A stretch of DNA of 64,000 nt from Jannaschia sp. S6380 (GCF_023015695.1 NZ_JALKAS010000001.1:1302001-1366000), one strand, 5' to 3'. Positions 37,624-48,597 are shown, numbered from the stretch's first letter. Notes: generated from the sequence alone by a model not told the origin. Numbers and translations: made by a program.

Positions 37624-39114
37624 TCAGAAGGAGGCGTTGAGCTTGATCTGGACGAAGGCGATGTCCTCGGCGGGCCCGTTTGCCCCGAGGAACGCGCCGG
37701 TATCGAAATAGGCGGCGGTCGCGTTCAGCGAGAGGACATCGTCGATGGCGTAGTCCGCGATCAGGCCGATCTCGTGCCCGACGAAGCGGTCGTCACCGGC
37801 CGTGCCGCGCAGCGGGATCTGGGGCGGCGCGTAGATGCCGTCGGTATCGCTGAGCCGCCAGAACGCCTCGTAGCGGGCGGTTAGCGTCAGCTTGTCGGTG
37901 GGCGACATTGCGATGGCCGGCCCGACGCCCCCCAGGTTCCCGGGGCCGAGCGGGTTCGACTCGCCGAAATAGCGTCCGGGCGGGAAAGGAGCGCGGAACG
38001 TGCCCAGCCGGTCGTCCGCCGGATCGTCGTCGCCGGAACTGAGTCCGAAGCGCATCGAAACGACCGGAGACCAGGCCGCGTCGGCCCAGCCATAGGAGCC
38101 CGACCCGGCGAGATAGCCCGCCCGTATGTCGCCCCCACCACCCGCGAGGCCGCGCGCGTCGCCCCACTGAACGCCGCCCTCGACATCCCAGCCCCAGCCT
38201 TGGCCGGGGGGACCACCACTCCAGAGACGCGCCCCGAGCGTGTGGCGCGTCTCGTCCACCGGAACGGGCTGGAAGGCGTAGGGCGAGACCGCCCGGTCGA
38301 AGCCGATATAGAACAGGTCGAGATTGCCCTGCGGCAGGGCCGCGAAGGGCATCGTGGCGTAGACGCCCCAGAGCGATTTCCCGTCGTCGGTGCCGTTGTT
38401 CCAGGGGCCGGGATCGTCCTCGACCGGCCGGAAGGCGAAGGCGTCGGCGATCACGTCGCCCATGCGCCCGCGCACCAGGATGCCGTCGAAGTCGTTGCGC
38501 ACGTTCGGGCCGTTGCGGATCGAGATCAGCCGGCCCGATCCGTAGTGCAATTCCTGGCGGCCGATCCGCACGAATGCATCCTGCGGGCGGCCGCCGGCGA
38601 CGTCTCCGAAGGACAGTTCCGCGAAAGCTTGGTGGACATCGGGACCATCGTCTTCGGCCGCCGGAACGGGCGCGCGATTGCCGCGCACCTCGCCGAACTT
38701 CAGGGCACCGTAGAGACGGGCACGCTGACCGAAGGTCAGACCGACTTGGATGTTGGCCCGCAGGTGCCAGTCGCCGTCGTCGCCGGGATCGTCCCCAAAA
38801 GAGGCATCGTCGTACCACTCCGCCCCGAACCGACCGTCGAAGCCGAAAGACGCGAAGATCCGGCCATCCGCCGACAGGGGAACATGGCGCAGGCGGTCTA
38901 CGGCGTCCCGCTCGGTCTCGGGGGTCATGCGAAGGTCCGACCAGTCCTCGTCCTGGCGCAGGATCGCCGTCGACGGGGCATTCGACGTCCCGCCGGTTCC
39001 GAATTGCGGCGTGCCCGGTGCGTAGGGCCGCAAGGCCGTCTCCGCCGCAAGGGGGCTTGTGGCGGCCAGCGCGAAGGGCAATGTGGCGAGGATGGTAGCG
39101 GATGGCTTCGACAT
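37624..39114 (-). CDS. outer-membrane alginate-export-family (AlgE-like) channel
   Basis: A 496-residue predicted beta-barrel with a Sec signal (ATSPLAAE) and C-terminal Phe (LNASF), as in outer-membrane proteins. AlgE-like segments include FGRQELHYGSGRLISIRNGPNVR (positions about 195-217) and alternating aromatic strands. The ATG at 39114 is chosen because upstream codons read into the intergenic region. It heads the leftward cluster and probably provides uptake of its substrate. Confidence 0.82.
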   Translation of the reverse strand: MSKPSATILATLPFALAATSPLAAETALRPYAPGTPQFGTGGTSNAPSTAILRQDEDWSDLRMTPETERDAVDRLRHVPLSADGRIFASFGFDGRFGAEWYDDASFGDDPGDDGDWHLRANIQVGLTFGQRARLYGALKFGEVRGNRAPVPAAEDDGPDVHQAFAELSFGDVAGGRPQDAFVRIGRQELHYGSGRLISIRNGPNVRNDFDGILVRGRMGDVIADAFAFRPVEDDPGPWNNGTDDGKSLWGVYATMPFAALPQGNLDLFYIGFDRAVSPYAFQPVPVDETRHTLGARLWSGGPPGQGWGWDVEGGVQWGDARGLAGGGGDIRAGYLAGSGSYGWADAAWSPVVSMRFGLSSGDDDPADDRLGTFRAPFPPGRYFGESNPLGPGNLGGVGPAIAMSPTDKLTLTARYEAFWRLSDTDGIYAPPQIPLRGTAGDDRFVGHEIGLIADYAIDDVLSLNATAAYFDTGAFLGANGPAEDIAFVQIKLNASF

Positions 39115-39249
39115 GGTTCTCTTTGCGCGATGGGCAATGGGGTCAGGCATGCCCGCCACGGGGCTCAAGGACTTACGTTTAATTAGCGTCGAATCTGGCA
39201 GGTCAAGCGGCAGGTCGGATCCTTGCCGTTCACGTTCCGGGCGAGACCT

Positions 39250-39600
39250 ATGACCGGGCCGGACGAGAGCGTCGAAAAGGCCGCCTGGCGCGAACAGGTG
39301 GGCGACGGCGCGTTCAGTGCGAACTTCCACGCCGCATCAGAGCTGATCGGCAAGCGCTGGACCGGCGCGATCATTCGGACCCTTTTCCACGGCAAGACCC
39401 GCTTTCGGGAGATTGCGGACGCGATCCCCGGGCTGAGCGACCGCCTTCTGTCTGAACGGCTGAAGGAACTGCGATCCCACGGTGTCATCGAGCCTCGGGG
39501 CGACGGCCAAGGATATGCCCTGACGGAAAAGGGCCGCGACCTGCGCCTCATCCTGCGCGAGATCGCAAAATGGGCGCATCGCTGGCGCGAGGGCGACTGA
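39250..39600 (+). CDS. HxlR-family transcriptional regulator
   Basis: A 116-residue winged-helix regulator with the HxlR core ASELIGKRWTGAIIRTL, then FREIADAIPGLSDRLLSERLKEL. It is divergent from the porin gene across 135 bp that include an AT-rich spot (TTACGTTTAATTAG near 39173), the probable control region. HxlR proteins often sense aldehydes or electrophiles. A TTG at 39223 is an alternative start. Confidence 0.88.
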   Translation: MTGPDESVEKAAWREQVGDGAFSANFHAASELIGKRWTGAIIRTLFHGKTRFREIADAIPGLSDRLLSERLKELRSHGVIEPRGDGQGYALTEKGRDLRLILREIAKWAHRWREGD

Positions 39601-39607
39601 ACGGCAT

Positions 39608-40476
39608 CTATGCATCGAGCGGTCGCGGATCGCCGAGGTACTCGTCGCGCATCCGCCCCAGCCCGTGATAGGCCAGCGCCGCGATTGTCGGCGTGGGGTT
39701 CACGCCGACGTTCTGCGGAAAGACCGACCGGCCGAGGACGAACAGGTTGTGTGCGTCCCAATGCTGCAGCGCGGTGTTGACCACGCTGGTCGCCGGATCC
39801 CGCCCCGTCGCCGTACCGCCCACATTGTGCGTCGTCTGGTAGACGGTGATGTCGTAGGGCACCTTCAGCCCGTTCACCCGGATGTCCCGCGGCCCCATTG
39901 CGCGCGCGATCTCCTCGGCGCGACCGACGAGGTCGCGCATCCTCCGGGCCTCGTTGTCGTGGAAGTCGAAGGTCATCCGCAGAAGCGGGCGGCCATGGAC
40001 ATCGGTATAGGTCGGGTCGAGGTCCAGGTGGTTGCCCCGGTAGCTCTGGACCGAGGCGTGGACGTTCAAGCCCATGCGGTTCCGGTAGCCGTCGACGACC
40101 GCCTCCTTCCAGCCGAAGCCCCAAGGCGGACTGCCCGGTGCGGTCGGGTGGCAGGTGATCGGGTCGGCGCCCAGGTTGAACGATCCAATGAAGCCGCCGC
40201 CGACGAAGGGCCGGCCGTCGACCAGCGCGGAGGCGTGGGCGAAATTGTTGCGAAAGGTCAGGTCGTCCGGTCCAACGGCTGCGCCAGGGCGCCGCGCACC
40301 GAATAGGTCAGGCCGTCATGCATTCGACGGGTGGCGAAATCCTCCTGCCCGTAGGCGGGGCCGCGTTCCAGCGCGACGACGGACAGGCCGGCCTCGGTCA
40401 ATTCCTCGGCGGCGATGGCGCCGGTCCAGCCGAGACCCACGATGACGGCGTCGGTGCGGGGAAGGTTGCGGGCCAT
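39608..40476 (-). pseudogene. gluconate-2-dehydrogenase-like FAD (GMC) subunit, internally deleted
   Basis: The N-terminal FAD-binding part (MARNLPRTDAVIVGLGWTGAI) reads to a TGA at 40258-40260. One base out of frame it continues with TFRNNF and then jumps directly to the C-terminal part (FVGGGFIGSFN, LDLDPTYTD, TTHNVGGTATG, FPQNVGVNPT). The roughly 250 residues that normally lie between are absent. Both a frameshift and an internal deletion are therefore present. Confidence 0.75.
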
Positions 40477-41189
40477 GTCAGCGATCCTCCGCGCGCGGGC
40501 CATGGCCTGGACCAGGCTGACGGGGGCCAGATCGACGCGTTCGTCCAGTGGAAGATTCCGCCGCAGGTCCGTTCGGGCGCCGGGCAAGCCGATCATCCGC
40601 CAGGCGGCCATGTCGCGGTTCCCGCCATGGATGGGGTCGGCGAAATAGCCCGCGCACACGTCGAACCAGAACGTGCCGAAGAACAGCCCCGAGGGGACCG
40701 AGGCCAATGCCATCTGGCCAGACTGCATCAGGCGCAGCGCGTCGTCCTGGGTTCCGGGCGACATCGCGGCGAAGGGCGCACCATGTGCGGCACCGCTCCA
40801 TTCGTCCAGATCGCGCAGCGCGACGCGATAGAACTCGTGCGGCTCAAGCGGCAGCTGGTATCCTTGTTCCGACGTGCCCGTCGCGAAGGGTCCCTGCATG
40901 TAGGTGCCCTCGCCCCGGCCATGGGCGGCACGCAAAGCCCGGTCGAGGAAGGTCGGCACGCCGGCCCTCAGCGGGGCGGATCCCATCCCGGTGGCCGGGA
41001 TCAGGCGGTCGACCATCGCCTCGACCGCCGCGACCTCGATATCGGTAGAGAACAGTTAGCCCGGTGCCGTATGGGGCAGAGGGACGAGGTCTGCGCCTGC
41101 GCGGCGAAGGCGGCGGCGGAGGCCGCTCCGGCCAGAACGGCGCGTCGCGTCGGCTGGACGTAGGTCGATTGTCTGGGGGTAACGGGCAT
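40477..41189 (-). pseudogene. gluconate-2-dehydrogenase subunit 3-like gene, frameshifted
   Basis: A Tat-type signal (QPTRRAVLAGAASAAAF) starts at the ATG at 41189. The mature part (LFSTDIEVAAVEAMVDRLIPA, about 41050 down) lies in another frame, so a frameshift falls near 41050-41060. At the 3' end the frame runs straight into the FAD subunit. A two-base GC slip in the CGCGCGC run near 40490 would restore an ordinary stop. It lies upstream of the broken GMC gene. Confidence 0.65.
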
Positions 41190-41759
41190 GCGCTGGCCTC
41201 TTGCAAATGGTGGATGTGTCGGGCGGGGAAAGCGGTGAACGACATCGTGCCGTATCCGACCCACCTCCCGCGCCGTGATTGCGGATGCCCCGAGAGGCGG
41301 GACGGCAACGCCCATACAGTGCGGCAGAGACCGTCCGGTCGATCCGTGGAGATTGGGAACGGGGCGGCTCCAAACGGGCATACCGGATCATCGTCACAGA
41401 ACGACTTGGACACATAGGATGACCCGGTCGTCGTGATGGAACGATCTGCGCGAAATGACGGCGCCTTGAACGAACCGGGCGGATACGTGGAAACATCCCG
41501 GCGTTCCACCCGACCGCGTCGACCTGGCGTCACGTTGGGACCAATTATGCGTAAGCCGACGGTGAGCGCGGATATCGAGATGCACGAAAGCTACGCGGAC
41601 CATTATCGCCATGGCCCAATCGCGACTTCGGGCAGGAATATCGCGCAGGGGGGACGTTCGGCATAGAAATGATAACGGTCGATCAGAAAGCGATCGAAGT
41701 CGTCGATCCCGCTATGGCACAATTCTGATTTGTGACAGCGAAGAACCTGCTCAGCCCCT

Positions 41760-42530
41760 TTGAGACAAAATTTCGGCGATGGATGGAAGCGTCACGTGAC
41801 GATCGGTCGGATCCTCGACATCCATCCCGCCATGACGGACTGCGCGTTTCGCATTCCCGACGTGTCCCTGATGTTGATATCTATCGACGCGCCCGGCCTG
41901 AAACAGCTCCTTGCGCAGCATGATTTGAACTCCGAGAATCTTGCGGGTGTCACTGTACGATATCGAAACCTCCCGCAGGCAATCGCCTGCATGGACGCCA
42001 TCTGGGACACAGCGGCACGCGACGATCCGGCCGCTTCCCTCGACCTCGACGGCGCGTTCCTGACGATGATGGGCGAGTTCATCGCCGCCTGCGGTCATGG
42101 CCTTCCGGCCGCATCAGCACTCGATGACATCCGCCTCGCACGCGCGGTCGACTATGCCGAGACGCACATCGCCGCGCCGCTGACCATGGGCGAGTTGGCC
42201 AGAGCGGCGGCCATGTCCGCCTCGGCCTTCTCGCGCGCGTTCAAGGCATCCACCGGCGAGACGCCATGGGCCTACATCCGCCGCCGTCGCCTGCAGTGCG
42301 CGGGCGAAAGGCTGGCGCGGACCGACGACACCTTGGCGCAGATCGCCGAGGCGTGCGGCTTCGCCGACGCATCGCATCTGGCGCGTTGCTGGCGGCAGGC
42401 GCATGGTCGGACGCCGCGTGAAGCCCGGCAATTTTCAGGAATCCCGTTCGCTGATCCTTCGCAGAGAGATGAACCAGTTCCACAGACGCGGTCTCGCGAC
42501 GTCGAGAGCCGTTCGCCTACCAACGGCTGA
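41760..42530 (+). CDS. AraC-family transcriptional regulator, probably N-terminally short
   Basis: A 256-residue frame from a TTG, with a C-terminal AraC DNA-binding domain: helix-turn-helix one (MGELARAAAMSASAFSRAFKASTGETPWAYIRRRRL) spans about residues 140-176 and the second, ending HGRTPREARQF, about 190-225. The N-terminal domain is shorter than in typical 300-residue members and no good ribosome site is seen. It is the last chromosomal gene before the island. The 570 bp upstream (41190-41759) show no gene. Confidence 0.7.
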   Translation: MRQNFGDGWKRHVTIGRILDIHPAMTDCAFRIPDVSLMLISIDAPGLKQLLAQHDLNSENLAGVTVRYRNLPQAIACMDAIWDTAARDDPAASLDLDGAFLTMMGEFIAACGHGLPAASALDDIRLARAVDYAETHIAAPLTMGELARAAAMSASAFSRAFKASTGETPWAYIRRRRLQCAGERLARTDDTLAQIAEACGFADASHLARCWRQAHGRTPREARQFSGIPFADPSQRDEPVPQTRSRDVESRSPTNG

Positions 42531-42633
42531 TGGGGGCATCGCCTCGGATGGAACCCCGGCCTTCCATCCATGCATCGCAATGGGATGGTGCTGGAACGGC
42601 GATTTTCCGATCCGGATCAGGCGCTAAAAGGAA

Positions 42634-42658
42634 GATTGGCTGGGGTGGTAGGATTCGA
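42634..42658. other. left attachment site (attL-like), 25-bp copy of the tRNA-Gln 3' end
   Basis: A perfect 25-bp match, in the same orientation, to 56745-56769, which is the CCA end, acceptor strand and T-arm of tRNA-Gln. Identity stops inside the T-loop (TTCGA). Only this fragment of the tRNA is present here, as expected for the duplicated end left by integrase-mediated insertion. It marks the left edge of the island. Confidence 0.85.
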
Positions 42659-42890
42659 TGGTCACCCCACGCCGCCGATCAAGTCACTGATAACGCGGCG
42701 CCGATGCTCCCGTCCGCTGTTTCGTGTATCGCAGTTCTCGTTCGCAGGATTGTAGTCATATCGCAAGGTCGCGATGTGCCTTTGAGCCTCCCCTCTGGAC
42801 AAAGCCGCTCTCGCACGTGGTTGCAGAAGTATAGCCGTTTGTGACTATGGTCATCAGCCTTGCACGACAACTCGCGGAATACCCTCGCGA

Positions 42891-43226
42891 ATGGATCGCA
42901 GGGACGACGCCGCCATCGACGCCTTCGCGCGCACGCTTCAACGCCTGCGCCGGGAACGAACCCTGTCCCAGTAAGAACTCGCACACCGCACGGGCCTCTC
43001 GACCAGCTATGTCTCCCTGCTCGAAACCCGAAAACGACAGCCCACCCTCACCGTCATGCTCGCGCTCACTCGAGAGCTCGACGCGTCGCTAGTCGAGGTT
43101 TCCAGGGAGATCGAAGGAAGCTTGGAGTATACGCGAACGGCTCAAAGCGGACGATGGTTTAGTTTCTTATTGCTGCGGAGCAGCATTCCGGCTCAACTAC
43201 CTCTCACACTTCGCAACCGCTCTTGA
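42891..43226 (+). pseudogene. XRE/Cro-type regulator with in-frame stop
   Basis: A 111-codon frame of the Cro/CI helix-turn-helix family: FARTLQRLRRERTLSQ, then a TAA at 42972-42974, then ELAHRTGLSTSYVSLLE, RKRQPTLTVMLAL and a short tail. The family consensus is SQEELA, so a GAA/GAG codon has become TAA. It ends 61 bp left of the first CRISPR repeat. The 230 bp between the left att site and this gene hold only small inverted repeats. Confidence 0.7.
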
Positions 43227-43287
43227 TGTTACGCCAACCGTTAATGGCGGCATGTTTCAATCAACGTATTCTTCGGCCGGTCCCAAA

Positions 43288-46200
43288 GCGGCGGCTGGAC
43301 CTCGAATTCTGAACGGCTATCATCTGTTGTAAGGACCGCTCCCCGGCCTTTGCGTTGCGGCTGGACCTCGAATTCTGAACGGCTATCATCGTGCACCACC
43401 TGCCCCAGATGCATATGCAGTTGCGGCTGGACCTCGAATTCTGAACGGCTATCATGATGGGCCCACCCACACGTGCGAGCCTCTTGTTGCGGCTGGACCT
43501 CGAATTCTGAACGGCTATCATTCTACCGCAACCGCGCGTGGATTTCGCGCGAGTTGCGGCTGGACCTCGAATTCTGAACGGCTATCATCCCCCATGGATC
43601 GCGAAGAAGGGTAGCCAAGTTGCGGCTGGACCTCGAATTCTGAACGGCTATCATTTTCCCGAACATAGGGGGTCAACGTGCCGTGTTGCGGCTGGACCTC
43701 GAATTCTGAACGGCTATCATGGAGCGCGAGATGCTACCACGCGAGCGAGAGTTGCGGCTGGACCTCGAATTCTGAACGGCTATCATGAATCGATGACAGT
43801 TCGGATACACAGCCTGGTTGCGGCTGGACCTCGAATTCTGAACGGCTATCATTCCCGACTGGAAGTGGAACGCCTCCGTTTCGTTGCGGCTGGACCTCGA
43901 ATTCTGAACGGCTATCATATTGCCATGGGCGGCCCACAAGGGCCTGCAGTTGCGGCTGGACCTCGAATTCTGAACGGCTATCATCCATCCTGTTCGCCTT
44001 CCGCGACGCCCTGTGTTGCGGCTGGACCTCGAATTCTGAACGGCTATCATCGCGCCCCTCGCTCTGCCGCGCCAGCGATGTGTTGCGGCTGGACCTCGAA
44101 TTCTGAACGGCTATCATGCCGGACCTGTTGACTGTCCGCATAGCCCAGTTGCGGCTGGACCTCGAATTCTGAACGGCTATCATCTCACGATCGACAGTGG
44201 CCGGTATCGCGAGGTTGCGGCTGGACCTCGAATTCTGAACGGCTATCATTTCTCCGACGGGACGATCAATTCGATGGTCGTTGCGGCTGGACCTCGAATT
44301 CTGAACGGCTATCATTTCTCCGACGGGACGATCAATTCGATGGTCGTTGCGGCTGGACCTCGAATTCTGAACGGCTATCATCAAGCGCGACGACGTCCTG
44401 GCTGCTGGCCCGTTGCGGCTGGACCTCGAATTCTGAACGGCTATCATGAGGAGGCGGCCTACCCGGTGGCGTGGACAGTTGCGGCTGGACCTCGAATTCT
44501 GAACGGCTATCATGCGTGTTCATTCCTACGCAGCGCCTCTCGTGTTGCGGCTGGACCTCGAATTCTGAACGGCTATCATCGCGGCCGCCTCGCGGGCGCG
44601 CTTGTCGGTGTTGCGGCTGGACCTCGAATTCTGAACGGCTATCATGGTGCGCGGGCACTTGACGAACGCCTTGCCGTTGCGGCTGGACCTCGAATTCTGA
44701 ACGGCTATCATCACGCGGCCCGTGTCCGGGTCCATCGTCTGTTGCGGCTGGACCTCGAATTCTGAACGGCTATCATGGCCGTTTCCTACGCCGCCTACGC
44801 GAAATCGTTGCGACTGGACCTCGAATTCTGAACGGCTATCATATTTTGCGGTTGTTTCGCTTCGCCGTTTTGTTGCGGCTGGACCTCGAATTCTGAACGG
44901 CTATCATATCGTCCAGCTTGTACCGGCGGTTGCGGAAGTTGCGGCTGGACCTCGAATTCTGAACGGCTATCATGTCGCCGTTGACAGTCACGACGAAGGT
45001 CGTGTTGCGGCTGGACCTCGAATTCTGAACGGCTATCATGTGCTTCGAGTTTTCATAATTGCCCTCCATGTTGCGGCTGGACCTCGAATTCTGAACGGCT
45101 ATCATGCCCTCGGGAATGTAACAGTCAAACAGAATGTTGCGGCTGGACCTCGAATTCTGAACGGCTATCATGCTACGACGATGCGGCCAAGGGATGGACC
45201 GGTTGCGGCTGGACCTCGAATTCTGAACGGCTATCATCATCGCCGGATTCGATTATCTCGTCGCGGAGTTGCGGCTGGACCTCGAATTCTGAACGGCTAT
45301 CATCATCGCCGGATTCGATTATCTCGTCGCGGAGTTGCGGCTGGACCTCGAATTCTGAACGGCTATCATACGGGGACCGCCCGAACGACAAAGAGTATTG
45401 TTGCGGCTGGACCTCGAATTCTGAACGGCTATCATGCCAGTCGCGGGAAGCGCGCCGTCATAGGTGTTGCGGCTGGACCTCGAATTCTGAACGGCTATCA
45501 TGACCAGACAGCCGCTTCCTCGGCTTCTTCGGTTGCGGCTGGACCTCGAATTCTGAACGGCTATCATGCTTGGGGCGAGGTCGAATATTCGGGCTAGTTG
45601 CGGCTGGACCTCGAATTCTGAACGGCTATCATAAGGCGGAAAGATCCTCGTTCGCCTTCGCCGTTGCGGCTGGACCTCGAATTCTGAACGGCTATCATCA
45701 GCCCGGACGAGGCGTCGACCCAGGCGCCGTTGCGGCTGGACCTCGAATTCTGAACGGCTATCATAAGGGGCATTCCAAGACCTTCGTTCAGCGCGTTGCG
45801 GCTGGACCTCGAATTCTGAACGACTATCATCGCGCCGGCGAGCTCTTTCGCCACGTCCTGGTTGCGGCTGGACCTCGAATTCTGAACGGCTATCATCCGA
45901 CGCCGCCCGAGAACGCCACCGCTGACGTTGCGGCTGGACCTCGAATTCTGAACGGCTATCATTTCATCGGCCAGCTATTGGCGGTCGGGCCGGTTGCGGC
46001 TGGACCTCGAATTCTGAACGGCTATCATGAGGGGGTGATCGTCAGTTCGCCCGCTTCAGTTGCGGCTGGACCTCGAATTCTGAACGGCTATCATGAAACA
46101 GGTGTGAAGACCGGGCGTCGACCGTTGCGGCTGGACCTCGAATTCTGAACGGCTATCATAATCACGGTGGTGGCGAACTGGCGGGACTCGTTGCGGCTGG

Positions 46201-48597
46201 ACCTCGAATTCTGAACGGCTATCATCTCGCCCCATATATCATCGCAAGCTCTGCTGTTGCGGCTGGACCTCGAATTCTGAACGGCTATCATTCGATAAGG
46301 GTTCGGGCCGGGCCGTTGATCGTTGCGGCTGGACCTCGAATTCTGAACGGCTATCATACTGGCCGGCCACGCCGCCGCCGTCGCGCGGTTGCGGCTGGAC
46401 CTCGAATTCTGAACGGCTATCATCTACCGGGATTTTGTCCGACCCGTTCCCCGTTGCGGCTGGACCTCGAATTCTGAACGGCTATCATATCCCGCCACCG
46501 GCCACGTGATGCACCCGAGTTGCGGCTGGACCTCGAATTCTGAACGGCTATCATCGCCTTCGCGGCCCACATGACGGGGCATCAGTTGCGGCTGGACCTC
46601 GAATTCTGAACGGCTATCATGTTGTTCGTGGCGCTATGGGTCGAGCCGATGTTGCGGCTGGACCTCGAATTCTGAACGGCTATCATTGCCGGAACTCTCG
46701 ATGCTGCTCGCCATGCGTTGCGGCTGGACCTCGAATTCTGAACGGCTATCATCATCGACGCGCGGCAGGTGGCCTTCGATCTGTTGCGGCTGGACCTCGA
46801 ATTCTGAACGGCTATCATCAAGATGGCCTTTTCCACGTTGTCCTTGTCGTTGCGGCTGGACCTCGAATTCTGAACGGCTATCATAAGCCGGCTAGAAGCT
46901 ACTGCGGAGCGAGAGTTGCGGCTGGACCTCGAATTCTGAACGGCTATCATGAAGCTGCGTCGTCATCGTGATCGCGCCTTGTTGCGGCTGGACCTCGAAT
47001 TCTGAACGGCTATCATGCGTCGCACTGATTGGGCGCACCTCATCGAGTTGCGGCTGGACCTCGAATTCTGAACGGCTATCATCGTCGATGGCGTCACGGA
47101 AACCTTCGTTTCGTTGCGGCTGGACCTCGAATTCTGAACGGCTATCATTCTGCCGGAAGGCCATCCTCTGGCCGTCCTGTTGCGGCTGGACCTCGAATTC
47201 TGAACGGCTATCATGATCTGGCTGGGCTTGGGGACGGAGCGCAAGTTGCGGCTGGACCTCGAATTCTGAACGGCTATCATAGAGTCCTGTAGGACTCTCT
47301 TAGGAATCGGGTTGCGGCTGGACCTCGAATTCTGAACGGCTATCATTCATGCCGTTGAGCACCTGCGTGCCGTACAGTTGCGGCTGGACCTCGAATTCTG
47401 AACGGCTATCATAGTGGCTAATATTGCCATGCAGGTCGCCAGTTGCGGCTGGACCTCGAATTCTGAACGGCTATCATCATAAGGTTATTCATCCAAGACC
47501 GGGAGTTGTTGCGGCTGGACCTCGAATTCTGAACGGCTATCATGGGGGCGCGAGACGCTACGACGCGTCCGAGGTTGCGGCTGGACCTCGAATTCTGAAC
47601 GGCTATCATGCCATGGCCTACGTCGACATCGGACGGGGGGTTGCGGCTGGACCTCGAATTCTGAACGGCTATCATCCAGTCGAATGGGACCGCACGATTA
47701 CCGAGTTGCGGCTGGACCTCGAATTCTGAACGGCTATCATATCGACCGCCTGTTCATCAGGCCGGAACATGTTGCGGCTGGACCTCGAATTCTGAACGGC
47801 TATCATATGACGACATTCGCCAAGAACGCCTCTTCGGTTGCGGCTGGACCTCGAATTCTGAACGGCTATCATACCCCGACGATCAGGGCGATGACGACCA
47901 TCGTTGCGGCTGGACCTCGAATTCTGAACGGCTATCATACACCATTCGGCCACGTCGCACAGGAAGCGGTTGCGGCTGGACCTCGAATTCTGAACGGCTA
48001 TCATATTACGACATCGAGCCCGGGGACATGATCCGTTGCGGCTGGACCTCGAATTCTGAACGGCTATCATTTCCGCGCGGATCGTCAGCATGTTCTTCAC
48101 GGTTGCGGCTGGACCTCGAATTCTGAACGGCTATCATTGCCGGCCGTGGCGGTGCGGCCGACGATGAGTTGCGGCTGGACCTCGAATTCTGAACGGCTAT
48201 CATGCGCGAGAGCATCCTGATCCGTGAGCATGGTTGCGGCTGGACCTCGAATTCTGAACGGCTATCATGACCTGCAAGACGAAGGGGCAACCCATGACGT
48301 TGCGGCTGGACCTCGAATTCTGAACGGCTATCATGGGTGCCGATCCGGTCGGCGAGGCCGGCGGTTGCGGCTGGACCTCGAATTCTGAACGGCTATCATA
48401 AGCCGCGTCAGCACTGCTCGTTCTGGCGGGTTGCGGCTGGACCTCGAATTCTGAACGGCTATCATGAGGTGGCCTTCGCGGCGCGCGCTATCCGGGTTGC
48501 GGCTGGACCTCGAATTCTGAACGGCTATCATGCTGACGCGGCTGGCGTCGCAGGACCCTCAGTTGCGGCTGGACCTCGAATTCTGAACGGCTATCAT
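43288..48597 (+). CRISPR. type II-C CRISPR array, 81 repeats and 80 spacers
   Basis: I walked the array repeat by repeat: 81 copies of a 36-bp repeat (GTTGCGGCTGG at the 5' end, GAACGGCTATCAT at the 3' end) and 80 spacers of 29-31 bp, mostly 30. The first repeat (43288) has two changes at its 5' end, and the repeats at 44807 and 45795 carry single G-to-A changes. Two spacers are tandemly duplicated (44250/44316 and 45238/45304). The repeat orientation matches Neisseria-type II-C repeats, so crRNAs should be read rightwards, opposite to the cas genes. Each repeat holds TGGACC, 16 bp, TATCAT, which could serve as a promoter. The 73 bp from the last repeat to the cas2 stop are unassigned. Confidence 0.99.

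Noticed and set aside
41056..41058. A third nonsense codon (TAA) in the small gluconate-dehydrogenase-like subunit
   Set aside because: A single frameshift between the Tat signal frame and the mature frame at this point explains the break without a separate stop mutation.
41433..41666. A 77-codon ORF upstream of the AraC gene
   Set aside because: There is no ribosome site, family or protein-like composition; it is probably chance.
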